Source: Psococerastis gibbosa (lineage: Eukaryota > Arthropoda > Insecta > Psocodea > Psocidae). Taken from it: a DNA stretch of 64,000 bases. The stretch covers positions 31,893,464 to 31,957,463 of the forward strand of contig OZ020490.1 in NCBI GenBank assembly GCA_963971405.1. Reading direction: 5' to 3'. Positions 10,301 through 21,239 of this stretch are shown piece after piece (the first letter of the stretch is position 1; every line of letters starts with the position of its first letter). The notes beneath the pieces are model-generated. The model was not told where the DNA came from, ran no database searches, and worked only from the letters and a program-made list of their open reading frames with translations. A program made the translations under genes and the position numbers.

Positions 10301-13300
10301 AGAATCCTCCTGTTGAACAAGACAGACAAGACAGTGAGAGTGGTTCGTTTGCGAATAAGGCATATTAGATTGATTCATGGCTGACTAATGGCCAGCGTCC
10401 CGCCACCCACTGGCCTAAATTGTCAGGTAGGCCCTACCACTTACAGTTCCTCAAAATACACAGGTGCGTTTCATCTACAGTATCTGCTGTTTGTACAAAA
10501 TACGCGTAGTATGGTGTCCGACTAGCTCTTAAAATAGCATGTACTACTTCTACTTCAAGTTATGGCTGGCTGGCAGCAACATTTGGCTTCGATGCCTCCA
10601 CTCCACGTATGTCTTGGCCCTCCTCCATAACTTGCTGCAGATACTCCTTTCTCGGGCGCCCAGGTCGGTTGACGCCTTCAATTGTTCCCTCTGTGATGCA
10701 GCTTCTCGTATCAAAGTATCCAATCCAGTAAGCTCTTATTTTACTTATCCATGCAACGAGAGTTTTTGTTTTGATGAATTAGTAACATGGGCTCGTCAAG
10801 GTATACCTAGCATGCGACGATAGCACCACATCTCAAATACTTCGAGTTTCTTTCGTTGTTTCTCACTTATGTAGCCTGTACATGATTATCTAATGTTTAT
10901 TTCTTCAATTGCAGGAGAAGTGGCAATAGGGACGGTCTGTAAGCACGGAGGTTGCCAAGCTTCTTATGAGGGCGCAGGCGCCAACTACGATCCGTGTATC
11001 CACCATCCGGGCCAGCCTGTGTTTCATGAGGGTCTCAAGTTCTGGTCCTGTTGTAAGAAGCGCACCACTGAGTTTGCCGACTTTTTGAAGCAGGTTGGAT
11101 GCGTATCTGGAGACCATCAGTGGACCGGTGAACAGGTATTTTTTTTTTTTTGCTTTGAAGACATTCAGCCATGAACGAAGTTACATTCATTTATGCGTCG
11201 AAATTTCAAGCAGCAATAAATTCATCAAGGATGCTAAACACAGAGACGTCGCTCAGGAGCTGAATGTATGAGAAAGGAACTGTGGTCTGCGTAGTTAATT
11301 TGTTAAAAAGCAACGAGCGTGGCACTTTGAAGCTGGGACAGGTCATAAAAAGGTGTTCAAAACTGTCCTCTATCGAACCGCAATACGAGCAAGCAGGGCT
11401 GCTGCCTCTCCCAAAAAATTTTGTGAATGTAACTAGGGCTAAGACCGTGGTCCGCCCTTCATCGGCAAAGAGATACCGTCATTCGCCTTGGTGCTTTTTC
11501 AATTTTTGAACCATGGCACTCGGGGAGGGGATTTAAGGTATTAAAGACGTATTGTCAGACGCTAGTAGCTATTATCCTTTCGGATGGAAGACTCGGCGTT
11601 GACGGTAAGGCGGCGTTTCCATTGACCTCGTTTTGCAGAATGCACATGACGTTGACGTGGTAGCAGGCATCATTAATAAGTCTTTATTGTCTGCTACCAC
11701 GTCAACGTCATGTGCATTCTGCAAAACGAGGTCAATGGAAACGCCGCCTAAAAGAAAAGAAGCGGCACGATTGAACCTGTGCATGCTCTCCAATGTTCTG
11801 TAACTGTATAATAATATTGCAGTTTCATGGTGGATAACTGCCCCATGGTTAAATATCGGCTGCCTATAGAGTTTCACCACATTAAAGCACTGGATTGACT
11901 GATTGGACAATTGCATATTCTGAAGGGGCAGGCCATTAATGTAATACTTTATTTATACTACCATGGCCGTCCGCAGGATGAAATATGAGGTGGGTCAAGA
12001 GGGAATGAAAAAAATTGGAAATTCCACAGGGTTAAAGTTAGGCCAATTGGGCAGTTTAGAAGGTTTCGCTATAGTTTTCGCGCGTTTATGTTTAAAAGCC
12101 TAGAAAAGTTTTTTTTTTTTTTTTTAAGAAAAAATCATAGTAATTATGTTTTGTACCTAATTAGTACCATTTTTTCCGGGTCAATTGAGGTGGGTCAGAT
12201 GACCCATCTGCCCATACCTGTGGACGGCCATGTATACTACAAAATTGCAAGAGTGGGTACAAAGGCCCAAAAATCGCTCATTTTGAAAATAAATGCAATT
12301 CTCTTTCTTTCTTAAAAATCAATGCTGCCATTACTGGTAGGTATCCTTTAACAGGGGTGTGGATACCGCACATTGGACTTCCCAATAATAATAATAATAA
12401 TATGATATGCATTCTATCTTTCTAATTTTTTTTTTTTCCAAAACCGAACTCTTCATTGGGAAAGGAACCTATTAATGTGTTTAGCATCTAAAACAGACCT
12501 GAAGTGAGAAAGCATCGATGGGAAGAATTTTTTTTTAAATATATTATAAAAGGTGAATATGTTGTTATTAGTCATTTTCCATGAAAATTGAGTCACTTTT
12601 AAATTTTTTCAGTACCTCAGCATTAGGGCAAGACAAGATCTCTCAGGGATATCCGCAGCATTCATCTGTGTACCCACATTTGAAATGCCCTGATTCTGTT
12701 CTCCATAGCATGTGTCAAAGTCGATCCCTCCGCAGTTGGGCTTTTACCTGTCAGAGGATAGTTGCCTCTGCCCTCAGAAGTCCCTCTGGGGTCTATTTAA
12801 TGCCTCGCTACCCTAGGCGATCGTCAACATGAGTCAACACACGTAGCCAAAATGTCAATCTTCCAATTCCCCATCAGCCCAGCAGTTCTCTTCTGTTTGG
12901 TATGAGTATGAGTGTAATACGAGTCCTTAATTCTTTTTTTTTACAGGATGTGCAGACGAAACCATTGTGTCGGTACGATTGGCATCAGACCGAAAGTCAC
13001 GTGTTCATATCCGTCTATGCAAAGAAGTACGATCCAAATGCATCGGATATTCAGCTCAGCCCGGTCCGAGCCAAAATTGATATTTACTTCCCAGAAAGTG
13101 GAGCACATTTCGAGATGGACACAGAATTACTAGGCGTAAGTAGTAGTGATGCGGGATTTTCAGATATATCGATCGAAGCGCCGTCAAAAAATATCCGTTT
13201 AATTAGCAGAAAAGCTCCTCTACATTTCGATATGTGGCCCTCGCTAACTCCAAATGGCCACAATTTTTGAAAGATTGATATTTCATGAGATATTTGATTT

Positions 13301-16139
13301 TTACACTTATAATGCTTTTATTCCCTCAAATTGTCTCTTAAGAGGAACTGAACGGAGGTCAGACTCGACTGGCCACTTTTTGTACTCCATTAGTAAGTGC
13401 AGACAATTTTAATTTTAAATAAATAAATATTTCTGTTAAATTATATAATACAAGTAATTGACAAGAAAGTATAAAGTAAAACCGTCAAAATCAGGTAGTT
13501 CTGTCATTGTCATTGTGTTAGTGCCTCATTGACAGTGTAGAACGCTTTCTCTAAGGGATGGTTTCTAAGCAATTTAGGGAAGTTAGTAGCATTTCTCGCC
13601 GCTCTCAGTTCAATCGGGATTTTCCAAAGGCAGGCGAAACCTTGTAGTATAGGATCCAGTCGCTCACTTGGCTGTGCGTGGCGCTGGCCTTACAAGGTCT
13701 CCCCGGTGCCTCGTGTTGTAGATGTGAGTATCCCCGTTCTGTTGAAACGTGTGGGTATTATGCTTGCTACATTTTCTGACCATGCTTCGGAGGGCATGTT
13801 AAGCAGGCGGGCCCGGGTCTTCCCAGTTGAGTGTAAGAGAGAGAGCTTTATACCCCTAACTCCGCGAGGTTGGCTTAGTATTAGAACAAAAAGTCATTAT
13901 TTACTTATTTATGCTTACATGGAGATTTTCCATCACTTCTTACTTGGTGATAGTTCTTTCGTTGACAATAAAGACATAATGATTTAAAGAGACCGCCAGG
14001 GGAAAAACTGGTTTACTTGGGGTTAACGACTTGATCAAGATATATGATTACTTTTTGTGCCAAATTTAATCTAAACCCGACAATATCAATGCAAATGTCA
14101 CATTATTGTCATTTTGACTGGCCGCCATCTTGAAATCGTTTCTCCGTTGTAAAAAGTGTGAATTACGATTATCGAAGATAAAAGTGCAGGCTTTTAGTCA
14201 CATTTTATTTCATCCCTCTACGAACAATATTAACTGAAATATTTTTTTGGGGGTTTTTCATCGGCTGTAATCATGAAACAAAATGGCGGATCAGGCTCGT
14301 TAACGAACTTGATCAAGACATAAGTGTGATCAAGACATAGTTAATTTTTGTGCCAAGTTTCAGTAAAATCTAATTATATTTATATTTTGAATGGGGGGTG
14401 GTTTTCGGGTTTTCGGATCAGGGGGTTATAAAAAGTTATATGAAGAAATTTTCCGGAAGTTGACGTAAATAACACCCCCGCGGTGTGGGGCCCCGGCATT
14501 CCTGGGGGCAATACTAAAATGATTTAGAAATCTACGTAATTAATAAAAATATTCAATTTGGATTTGTTATCCATGTTGACTACAATTCCACAATTGACTA
14601 TCACTCATAAAAAAGATGAAATAATGAGACAAGGTAGGGCGCACCAAAGGTCTTGCGGGGGGAGGGGGGCGCAGCAGAAGTTATTTACGCCACTGGTTGG
14701 TCGCCGTCGCAATAGGTAGATAAATCTCCCCAAAACTGAATTGAAATCATCAAAATTAATTTTGATGCTACCCACAATATACGTAACGACAAATATTTTT
14801 GTATAGTAGTACCAAGTCGAATTTTACTGGAATTATTGCCCATTGCAGGGCTATCAAAAATTTCGCATCCCTTAGAAGAAATACTATGTAATTTGATGAT
14901 TTGTGATATGTAGTTCTACTATACGATCGATATTTCATTAGATATTTGATTTTCTGCACTTGTACTCCGAACATCTCCTGAAGGCAACACAAAAACAAGT
15001 CAAAATGGAAAAAAAATTGTATATGACTTGAATAATCTCCCACTATCCACCTCACTTACTGCGAAGCGATGCCCGATGTCCACTCTCAAATCAGTTTATT
15101 CATACCATAGAAATATTGTCAGTAGATGGTCTCGATGACCCTTTGAAATAGCCAAAGTTAGCACTAGAGACAGCATAGACTTGAAGTTTTCACGTCCAAA
15201 ACGACAAAGGCTTTAAAAAAAAACCGGGAGCACTCTGGGAGTACCGGCAGAAGTGAAAACATGAACATTGACTGAACTTTTTAATATTTTGGAATTGATT
15301 TTTTTTTTTTTTTAATAAAAGGTTAACCGCATACAAACAATTAAATGAATGTATCCGATTGAGTTATATTGCTCAAATTGCTTCATTTATCAGTATAGAA
15401 GTACTATCATTTATGGGGTTAAATAATGTATAATATATACGTCCCCTGGCACTACGCGCCAGGCTACAGGTAGGTCTTATGAACTCTACATCCTATTTTT
15501 CTCTAGAAACTGCTAAAATGAGCATTCAAAAAAATATCATTGATTCTTTAAATAGTCAGGTTTATTTTCCAAAGAAAAAACAATAAAAATCTGTTTAAGA
15601 CAAGCCTCATTAAAATAAAACATATTAAGTGTCAATTCGAGCACATATATTTGGCAATGTACCTGTTCATGGGAAGAAACATTTACTCACGAGGGAACGA
15701 GACGGTGGCCGGTATGTATAGTCAAAATAGGTCTTCTTACGTTAATCAGGTTGTGTCACAAGGCGTTTTTTTTCCTTTATCATTGAACACACCCTAGATG
15801 CTTAGTCTTCATACATTGCAATTCCTCTCATTACAATTTTCCTTTTTATCCCTCATCTAAAATCTAAGAAGTTTTCACATCAAACACTTTCAATTTAACA
15901 TTATTAAGTTTCTAATTACATTTCTTGTTTATTACATACAGATAATAGATGTGGAAAAGAGTGAAGTTAACATGTTGGGCACAAAAGTGGAGATAAAGTT
16001 ACGCAAGGCTGAACCTGGTTCGTGGAGTTCTTTGTCGGCGAAGAAACCTATCGCCGAGCCACTGCCGGTAGTTCCTACCCCTCTGCCGCAGACGACGGCG
16101 CCTGAAGAAAACGATCCTGTAGATCTCAGTGACTTGTAA
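7366..16139 (+). CDS. CHORDC1: CHORD domain-containing protein 1 (morgana), complete, six coding exons
   Basis: Exons 7366-7438, 8637-8743, 9938-10172, 10915-11135, 12947-13135 and 15942-16139 join in phase to 340 aa (human CHORDC1 is 332). CHORD I spans residues 8-67 (CYNRGC...[20 protein letters not shown]...DFTEFL...GC...H); CHORD II spans 147-206 (CKHGGC...[18 protein letters not shown]...FLKQVGC..GDH). A CS (p23/Sgt1-like) domain follows at about 218-305 (CRYDWHQT...VFISVYAK...[10 protein letters not shown]), then an acidic tail. Each CHORD binds two zinc ions through Cys/His. The protein is an HSP90 co-chaperone that restrains ROCK activity and centrosome duplication in flies and mammals (family knowledge). 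All introns are GT-AG; introns hold SINE, LINE and MITE remains but exons are clean. The ATG is chosen because it directly precedes the conserved LLCYNRGC. It looks functional. Confidence 0.95.
8240..8595 (+). repeat. Interspersed repeat family B, copy 1 (CHORDC1 intron 1)
   Basis: This is a roughly 350-bp dispersed unit beginning near 'aacgcctgcatttagcattt', with 'cctgtcagcctggcaggg', 'ctgacagagtggacc', 'agtcacacgattaattcgga' and ending near 'ttctgttggattcaactt'. Related copies lie at 16405, 24365, 31795, 38650, 39930, 47790 and 58245. It has no coding potential and no clear inverted ends. Its class is unknown. Confidence 0.65.
8897..9148 (+). mobile_element. LINE ORF2 C-terminal fragment in CHORDC1 intron 2
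   Basis: The translation contains [20 protein letters not shown], the Cys/His motif found at the C-terminus of R1/Jockey-type non-LTR polyproteins. Only this end remains; it is a dead 5' truncation and not an exon. Confidence 0.7.
9150..9937. other. CHORDC1 intron 2, remainder
   Basis: AT-rich sequence with a short inverted pair near 9365-9405 ('cactccactcgcagtggagtg'). No gene or dated element is recognised. Confidence 0.4.
10590..10690 (-). mobile_element. LINE polyprotein scrap in CHORDC1 intron 3
   Basis: The minus frame reads [20 protein letters not shown], the GRPR-type C-terminal tail of a LINE ORF2. Only about 30 codons survive. Confidence 0.5.
11136..11608. other. CHORDC1 intron 4, left part; nothing recognised
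   Basis: The stretch between exon 4 and the intronic MITE begins with a T-run. Open frames here show no family features. Confidence 0.4.
11609..11748. mobile_element. Palindromic MITE (TAA target site), CHORDC1 intron 4
   Basis: This 140-bp near-perfect foldback starts GGCGGCGTTTCCATTGACCT and is flanked by TAA on both sides (11606-11608, 11749-11751). Its arms differ from the 3580 element, but the centre carries the same GACGTGGTAGCAG / TGTCTGCTACCACGTC core. Confidence 0.85.
11749..12946. other. CHORDC1 intron 4, right part
   Basis: It contains an (AAT)n microsatellite at about 12388-12408 and T-runs. 'gaggtgggtca' occurs twice (11988 and 12188), hinting at an old repeat. No gene is seen. 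Confidence 0.4.
13418..13503. repeat. Dispersed repeat, pair with 21820-21920
   Basis: 'aaataaataaatat', 'acaatacaagtaat' and 'aaaatcaggtagtt' occur in the same order here and at 21820-21920. This is probably the tail of a retroposon; its class is unknown. Confidence 0.5.
13767..13915 (+). mobile_element. tRNA-Glu-derived SINE, copy 2 (5'-truncated)
   Basis: The SINE body without the tRNA head: 'ctacattttctgaccatgct', 'gagtgtaagagagag', then 'aactccgcgaggttggctta' and a T-rich tail. It lies in CHORDC1 intron 5. Confidence 0.75.
13985..14380. repeat. Degenerate repeat with internal duplication (CHORDC1 intron 5)
   Basis: 'caggggaaaaactgg' at about 13992 matches the ends of the element at 30153-30406. 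'ttaacgacttgatcaaga' and 'tttttgtgccaaattt' recur at 14300-14365 with changes. It is probably a decayed DNA transposon. Confidence 0.4.
14381..15941. other. CHORDC1 intron 5, remainder
   Basis: A long AT-rich interval with GC-rich patches (14470-14520, 14640-14690) and homopolymer runs. Nothing is assignable. The end has a normal acceptor (TTACATACAG) before exon 6. Confidence 0.4.
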
Positions 16140-16404
16140 ATAATATATCAAGTTTAATGTCATCGGTGTTTTCTTCATAGGCCCTATCGTGGTGTCCGTT
16201 TTTGTGTATGAACTTTTAGCTCAGGGATTGGGTGTAACCTTTCAAGCAGTAAGTTTTTTACCAAGACCTTGACCAAGACTTTGAAGAACAGGCTCGGCTC
16301 TCGTGGATAGTTTCCACTTAGTGGAACACTTAGTGTTACAAACTGCAGCAAACTTGGTGGTGTGCACAGCGTTGGCAGGGGAAACATGGTAGGACATGAT
16401 AACG

Positions 16405-16612
16405 TGCTAAGACTATACCAGTCAGTCTGAGTGGGTGTCGAGTTTTGGTCACCTCAGAATTAACCGCGTGACTTTACTAAGTTCCCTAAGTGGTTCGGAA
16501 TTCACTATAATCAGGAGGTCCACCCTGTTAGTCAACTCCCCTTCTCCCCGAGGTGAAGGAGTCAGGGCTTAGGGTGCCTCAACAGACTCATTCCCTCGGT
16601 ACCTGTACTAAT
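16405..16612 (-). repeat. Interspersed repeat family B, copy 2
   Basis: Reverse orientation to copy 1: 'gtggttcggaattcacta', 'aggtccaccctgttag', 'tcaactccccttctcc', 'cttagggtgcctca'. It lies 3' of CHORDC1. Confidence 0.65.
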
Positions 16613-17139
16613 TAATTTTGATAAATAATAGGACAGCATGATTTTTCGGCATTGTATGTACTGAACATTCAGCTGAGCTATGTCATGTGCACCGTTTTGT
16701 TTTCGTTCAGTGTGAGCCTATTTCAGATTATCCACTCGTGGTTTGTGGAGTTCGCCACTTTGTTTAGTGCTTCTGCTTCAGAATAAACTTTATACAGACA
16801 AGAAAGAAATGTAGGTATTTACTGCTCAAGGCGTGTATTCCTGTGGTCAATTTTCGCGTCATTTGTAATTAAAAAAATTCTAGTACCATAATATAACTTA
16901 ATTTATAGTAGATAAGTAATTAACTATCTAGGCTACATAGGCCTACCGGTAATAGACTCCTCAAAAATCTCAACTTTTTTTAATCACAGATGACGGGAAA
17001 ATTGACCAGTGGAATACACGTCTAAGCATTATTTTAATGTTCTTATTGGTATTTTCTAACTGAGCGTATTTTTTCAGTTCCCTGGTATTGCATTTGAATT
17101 GAAGGAAGTAGCTAATAATTTCGGAGCTTTACTACTTTA
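16613..17139. other. Intergenic between CHORDC1 and the zinc-finger gene
   Basis: AT-rich. The CHORDC1 poly(A) site is probably in or before this stretch (an AATAAA-like 'aataaact' near 16782), but it cannot be fixed. No gene is recognised. Confidence 0.35.
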
Positions 17140-17282
17140 GGTGCCCATTCCACATACGTACAACGTCAATGAAAATTATGAAATTGAAGGTGGTAGCAGA
17201 ATTTTTAGTATGTCTTTAATGTCTGCTACCACCTTCAATTTCATAATTTTCATTGACGTTGTACGTATGTGGAATGGGCGCC
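17140..17282. mobile_element. Palindromic MITE (TTA target site) upstream of the zinc-finger gene
   Basis: This 143-bp foldback has GGTGCCCATTCCACATACGT ends and TTA on both sides (17137-17139, 17283-17285). The central core resembles the 3580 element, with GGTGGTAGCAGA / TCTGCTACCACC. Confidence 0.85.
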
Positions 17283-17302
17283 TTACAGCTGAGCAGGCTG
17301 AT

Positions 17303-17422
17303 CGCGGTATTTATTTAATCCCCTGGTATTAAAATTATAAACAAACAAATGTTGAATAGCACTTTCCATTATAAAATTATCTTGTTTACATGTTTAATAC
17401 CAGGGGATTAAATAAATACCGG
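17303..17422. mobile_element. Second foldback with 29-30 bp inverted ends
   Basis: 'cggtatttatttaatcccct' at 17305 is repeated inverted at 17402-17421 ('aggggattaaataaataccg'), with the inner parts ('ggtatta...') also paired, around an AT-rich loop of about 58 bp. No clear target duplication; probably a small MITE. Confidence 0.65.
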
Positions 17423-17707
17423 CTTTATAATCGCCATGATCAGGCTGCTGGTCCTAGGTGACGCTGCAGGTGCTACCAGAAATTTAAAACTATATTTTTG
17501 GCGGCAAGCGAACCACTGGCGCGATTCAACCAATCGATTCAAAATGGCACCCCTAGGCGTGTAAACAAATAACAAAATGCAAAGGTTTTTGAATTTTCTT
17601 CTACGTCAGTACGTTGTCGAGTTTTACCTTCAACGCTATTAATATTAAACAATTTATAATTATTATCAATTATTTGTTACAAAATTAATATTATTTTGTT
17701 ACATGAG

Positions 17708-20700
17708 ATGAGTATTTGTATCAAAGAAGAAGTGGGTAAGTAACAATTGATTATTTATTATTTAATAGCACATAGTGCTACTTTTAAATGCATTGAAATT
17801 AAAATAGGACCCTGTATAGTTTGCCTACCAACAATACCTGACAATTTGGTATGTGTTGTCCTTGCACAGAAAAAAAGAGAAATTATAATGATTGCGCTGT
17901 AAGAGGTAAAAAGCAGTTAGTTCCCGTACACACGGACAATTCGGTCTCCAATGAAATTTTCATAGGAGTAAAACCGCAGTATATTACAGCAGAATGAGCT
18001 GATTGAGCCAGCAAAAAGCCAGCTTTAAAAATCAGAAGACTGCTGTCAGGTTTACCCATTACGGACATTACGGTACCCATTTGCGCCCAAGACAAATTTC
18101 GCAGGGTTTGGTTTGTGTTGTGACTTTGGAGTTAGTCGTTATAATAAACTCCCGGCTGAAATCAAGAGGATCGACAAGTTGGACAATTTCAGAAGTGCTT
18201 TGATAAAAATTATGCGGAATAGCTAATTGCACGGTTTTTTGTGGTACCATTACATCAACTGAGGCGTATAGAAGCCAAAGCGTATGTAACTGCATTTTTT
18301 TTAACTTTTGAGATAACGGCACCATGGTCTTCCTGGAGGCCAATCAGTATAACTGTAGCATGCTCAGTTCCTGAGTAAAATGCATTTGGAAATCAGTTCA
18401 TCAATGAAAAATGTGACAGTTTCTTAACTTAAAGTGCGTTTATCTCAAAATGAGGGTAAAGGTTCAGTTTAGCTACCCCTCATAAAATCACAAATTTTGG
18501 TTCTATGTCGTTATTTTAGTTTTAAATAAACCCATTTCCGAAAGAATTAAAAGTCGGAAAAGTATAGTTTTTGAGTTACAGCCCAATTTAGTGCGAATTT
18601 TTGCATGGGCAGGTATAGGGACAAAGTGCTCACAAATTATTTTTATGGAAGGAACATTGTCAGAGGCATGTAAATAATACAACCCTTGCTTAAAATATGA
18701 ATTCCCTTGGAAATGGGATGTTTTCCTTCCATATTAAAAGCATTTTCATTCGATTTTTGATACAGCGGGGTAGCTAAACTGAACCTTTACCAAAATGAGT
18801 TTGACTGCAGTTGTACGCTTTGGTCTCAACGTTACTGTTATCGAACAGTCCTCTGTTTTCCCAGTTTTGTCTCTAATTTTTGTTTTTAACATATCACTTG
18901 ATCATCCTGCTATTTTTACATTGAACGTGGAAAGTTCTGTACTAAACCTAAAACAAACATACGCTTATAGGCATGCGAAAAACATTGACAAATTTCTCTT
19001 GTTATTTATAGATACAACTTCGTACGAAACTGATCCAGAGCCCATTGTAACTATCGATTGTAAGTATAGTTCATGTCTATTGGCAGTTGGCGGACTTCAA
19101 GGCTTCTAGGATTCATTTACTTACCCACTCCTTTGCGCTACGGCCCGTGAAGGACCCCAGCAGGACAAGTCATTTATGTACTTAGTGCTGGGGATTTATG
19201 CGTTGATTTTTATTGATAGTTCAATTATATAAATACTTACTTACCGTACTTACTTTTTTCCCGCTCTCCGACATCGGGCCAGCCTGTATGGTCTTACACT
19301 CTCCTTCGCCAAGGGTCGCCAGATCTGTGGTCATCCCGCATTCTCCCTTTGGTCTTTGGCGCACCTCGTGTAAGGCTGCTTTTCTTTCGCTATGGTCTGG
19401 CATTCGTTCCACGTACCCTAGCCACCTGATGCGGGCTCTCTTGATTTCGGCAACTGTCGCAGGTTCTTGGTATATCACGTAGAGCTTCCAGAACATGTGA
19501 AAATGTCACTCTTCGTAATAAATAATAAATCTTGGCTTTTTGTTGTTCTATTACTAAGCCAACCTAGCTGATTTAGGGCTGACCGAAAGTTAATTTAATG
19601 TCAGTGTTATATATACCATATAATATAATACTACAATGTAATGATTTAGGGCTGTAAAGCTCTCTCTTTCACTCAACTAGGATGACCCGAGACCGCCTGC
19701 TTTACATGCCCTCTGAAGCATGGCCAGAAAATGTAGCCAGTTCGTATTGTATTACTCTGATAGTTCTGTTTTCTTTTAGGTGTCAAAGATGAAATAAAAA
19801 CTGAATATGTTGGTTACAATGCCGTTACTGATTCACAAGCGGCCAGCGTAACCAGCCAAGATGTGATAATCGATGGGAAGTCAGCCTGTGTACTTCTTCC
19901 AAAAGAAATATCTGAACCCTGCATCCAATTCGACAGTAATTATTTAGCTTCTAGGCGGGAATTTGCAATATATCTCGGAATAAAAGAAAAACAAACAACC
20001 AAACGTAAGGCGCACACTAAATCCGCAGTAAAGAAAACGAAATCCTCTAGGATTAGCTCAAAGAAACGCAGTTTGGAGATAAACCCTCCGGAAAGAAAAA
20101 ATCAACCTCCTAAAGTCAGATGTCATAGAAGAAAGGCATTAAATGGAAATATTGCTATGTCACTCGCAACGAAGAAACGGGCATTAAAAACGGAAGCAAA
20201 TCTGATGGGAGATGTCTCAGTCAAACGGAAGGACCAACCTCCCAGGCGAAGGAGCCCTGAAAAGAAACCAGCTAAACGCACTTTGAATGGAAAGGAATCG
20301 GCAGAAAATCTGTCAGAAAATGATGAACGAATACGACAAGCTCCGAAGCAAAAGATCCCGGTTAACAAGCCAGCTAAACTCTTAGCTAGTGCCTCACCTG
20401 AGGAGACCAAGTTGGAAAAGAAGCGTGAAGCTTGTGTAAAGCCTGTCATAAAAGGGGAAACTAGCCCAAAGGCGCTTAAGGAGCACAAATGTATGACTTG
20501 CAACCTAATTTTCCAGTACTCTAGTAGGCTAGAAGCGCACACTAGGAAGCACACAGGTATGCGTCCTTTTAAATGTACTCTTTGCGAAAAAAGCTTCATT
20601 ATGAAGTCATCGCTCAACGTGCACATGAAAATCCACTCGGACAAAAAAGAATTCAAATGTGAAACGTGCGATAAAGAGTTTTTCGCGCGGTATTCTTTAA

Positions 20701-21239
20701 AATGTCACCAACTAGTACACACGGGAGAGAAACTATACAGCTGTGACATTTGTCAAAAATCATTTGGTATGAAAACTTCACTTAAAACGCATTTATTGTC
20801 CCATACCGGCAAGGCAAACTTTAAATGTAACGAATGCGAGCGAACGTTTCAAACCAACGGGCATTTGCAGTATCACATTAGAGCGCACGCTGGTGTGAAG
20901 CCGTATACTTGTGAGAATTGCGGAAAGGCGTTTAGTTCCAAGTCAAGTTTAAAGATTCATGTCGCGGCGCACAACGGACAAAAAGAGTTCGGGTGTGGGG
21001 AGTGTGAGAAAAAGTTCTTGACGAAAGGACACCTTCAGTCGCACCAGCGGACGCATTCGGGGGTGAAGCCATGTAGCTGCGAGCTGTGCGGCCGGTCCTT
21101 CTGTTCCAGCTACAGCCTGAAGGTGCATCTGAGGACTCATACTGGGGAGAAGCCTTACCAGTGTGAATTGTGTGACAAAAGCTTTACCCGCAATTTTAAC
21201 CTTGTGATCCACATGAAAACACATTCTGATGATGTGTGA
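17708..21239 (+). CDS. C2H2 zinc-finger protein with nine fingers (511 aa, three exons)
   Basis: Exons 17708-17735, 19012-19059 and 19780-21239 all join in phase 1 (donors GTAAGT; acceptors ATAG and TTTTAG) and give MSICIKEEVDTTSYETDPEP...TIDCVKDEIKTEYVG before the long open exon. Nine tandem C2H2 fingers run from about residue 260 to 507, each C-x2-C-x12-H-x3-H, with partly conserved TGEKP-type linkers. Residues about 85-250 are Lys/Arg-rich and unstructured, consistent with nuclear localisation. The N-terminal IKEE, VKDE and IKTE each fit the SUMO site pattern (hydrophobic-K-x-E). The likely role is sequence-specific DNA binding in the nucleus; the target and orthologue are unknown. No KRAB, ZAD or BTB domain is seen. 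The 17703 ATG, 5 bp upstream of the chosen start, stops after one codon and is rejected. Introns contain LINE and SINE debris. Confidence 0.85.
17930..18215 (+). mobile_element. LINE ORF2 C-terminal relic (zinc-finger gene intron 1)
   Basis: Across broken frames it reads KNQKTAVRFTHYGHYGTH and later YNKLPAEIKRIDKLDNFRSA, typical non-LTR C-terminal motifs (QKRAVR..., YNKLP). Decayed. Confidence 0.6.
18360..19011. other. Zinc-finger gene intron 1, remainder
   Basis: 'ggttcagtttagctacccct' (18460) pairs inverted with 'ggggtagctaaactgaacct' (18768), and 'tggtaaaggttca' lies outside it. This suggests an old TIR element of roughly 350 bp at about 18450-18795. Confidence 0.5.
19225..19480 (-). mobile_element. 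LINE C-terminal relic (zinc-finger gene intron 2)
   Basis: The minus frame reads EIKRARIRWLGYVERMPDHSE, the conserved RWLGHVxRM segment near the end of LINE ORF2 proteins. A fragment only. Confidence 0.65.
19525..19740 (-). mobile_element. tRNA-Glu-derived SINE, copy 3, interrupted by another SINE end
   Basis: The SINE body is split by about 70 bp (19574-19645). The 11-bp 'gatttagggct' stands on both sides as a target duplication. The insert ('aaagttaatttaatgtcagt...') is the inverted terminal part of the second SINE family at 59320-59515. The tRNA head is missing. Confidence 0.75.

Noticed and set aside
9955-10329. 124-codon minus frame over CHORDC1 exon 3
   Set aside because: Antisense shadow of a coding exon and its intron edge.
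10539-10823. 94-codon plus frame in CHORDC1 intron 3
   Set aside because: The complementary strand carries a LINE C-terminal motif; the plus frame is a shadow.
20123-20656. 177-codon minus open frame
   Set aside because: Antisense shadow of the zinc-finger exon; hydrophobic runs come from reversed Lys-rich codons.
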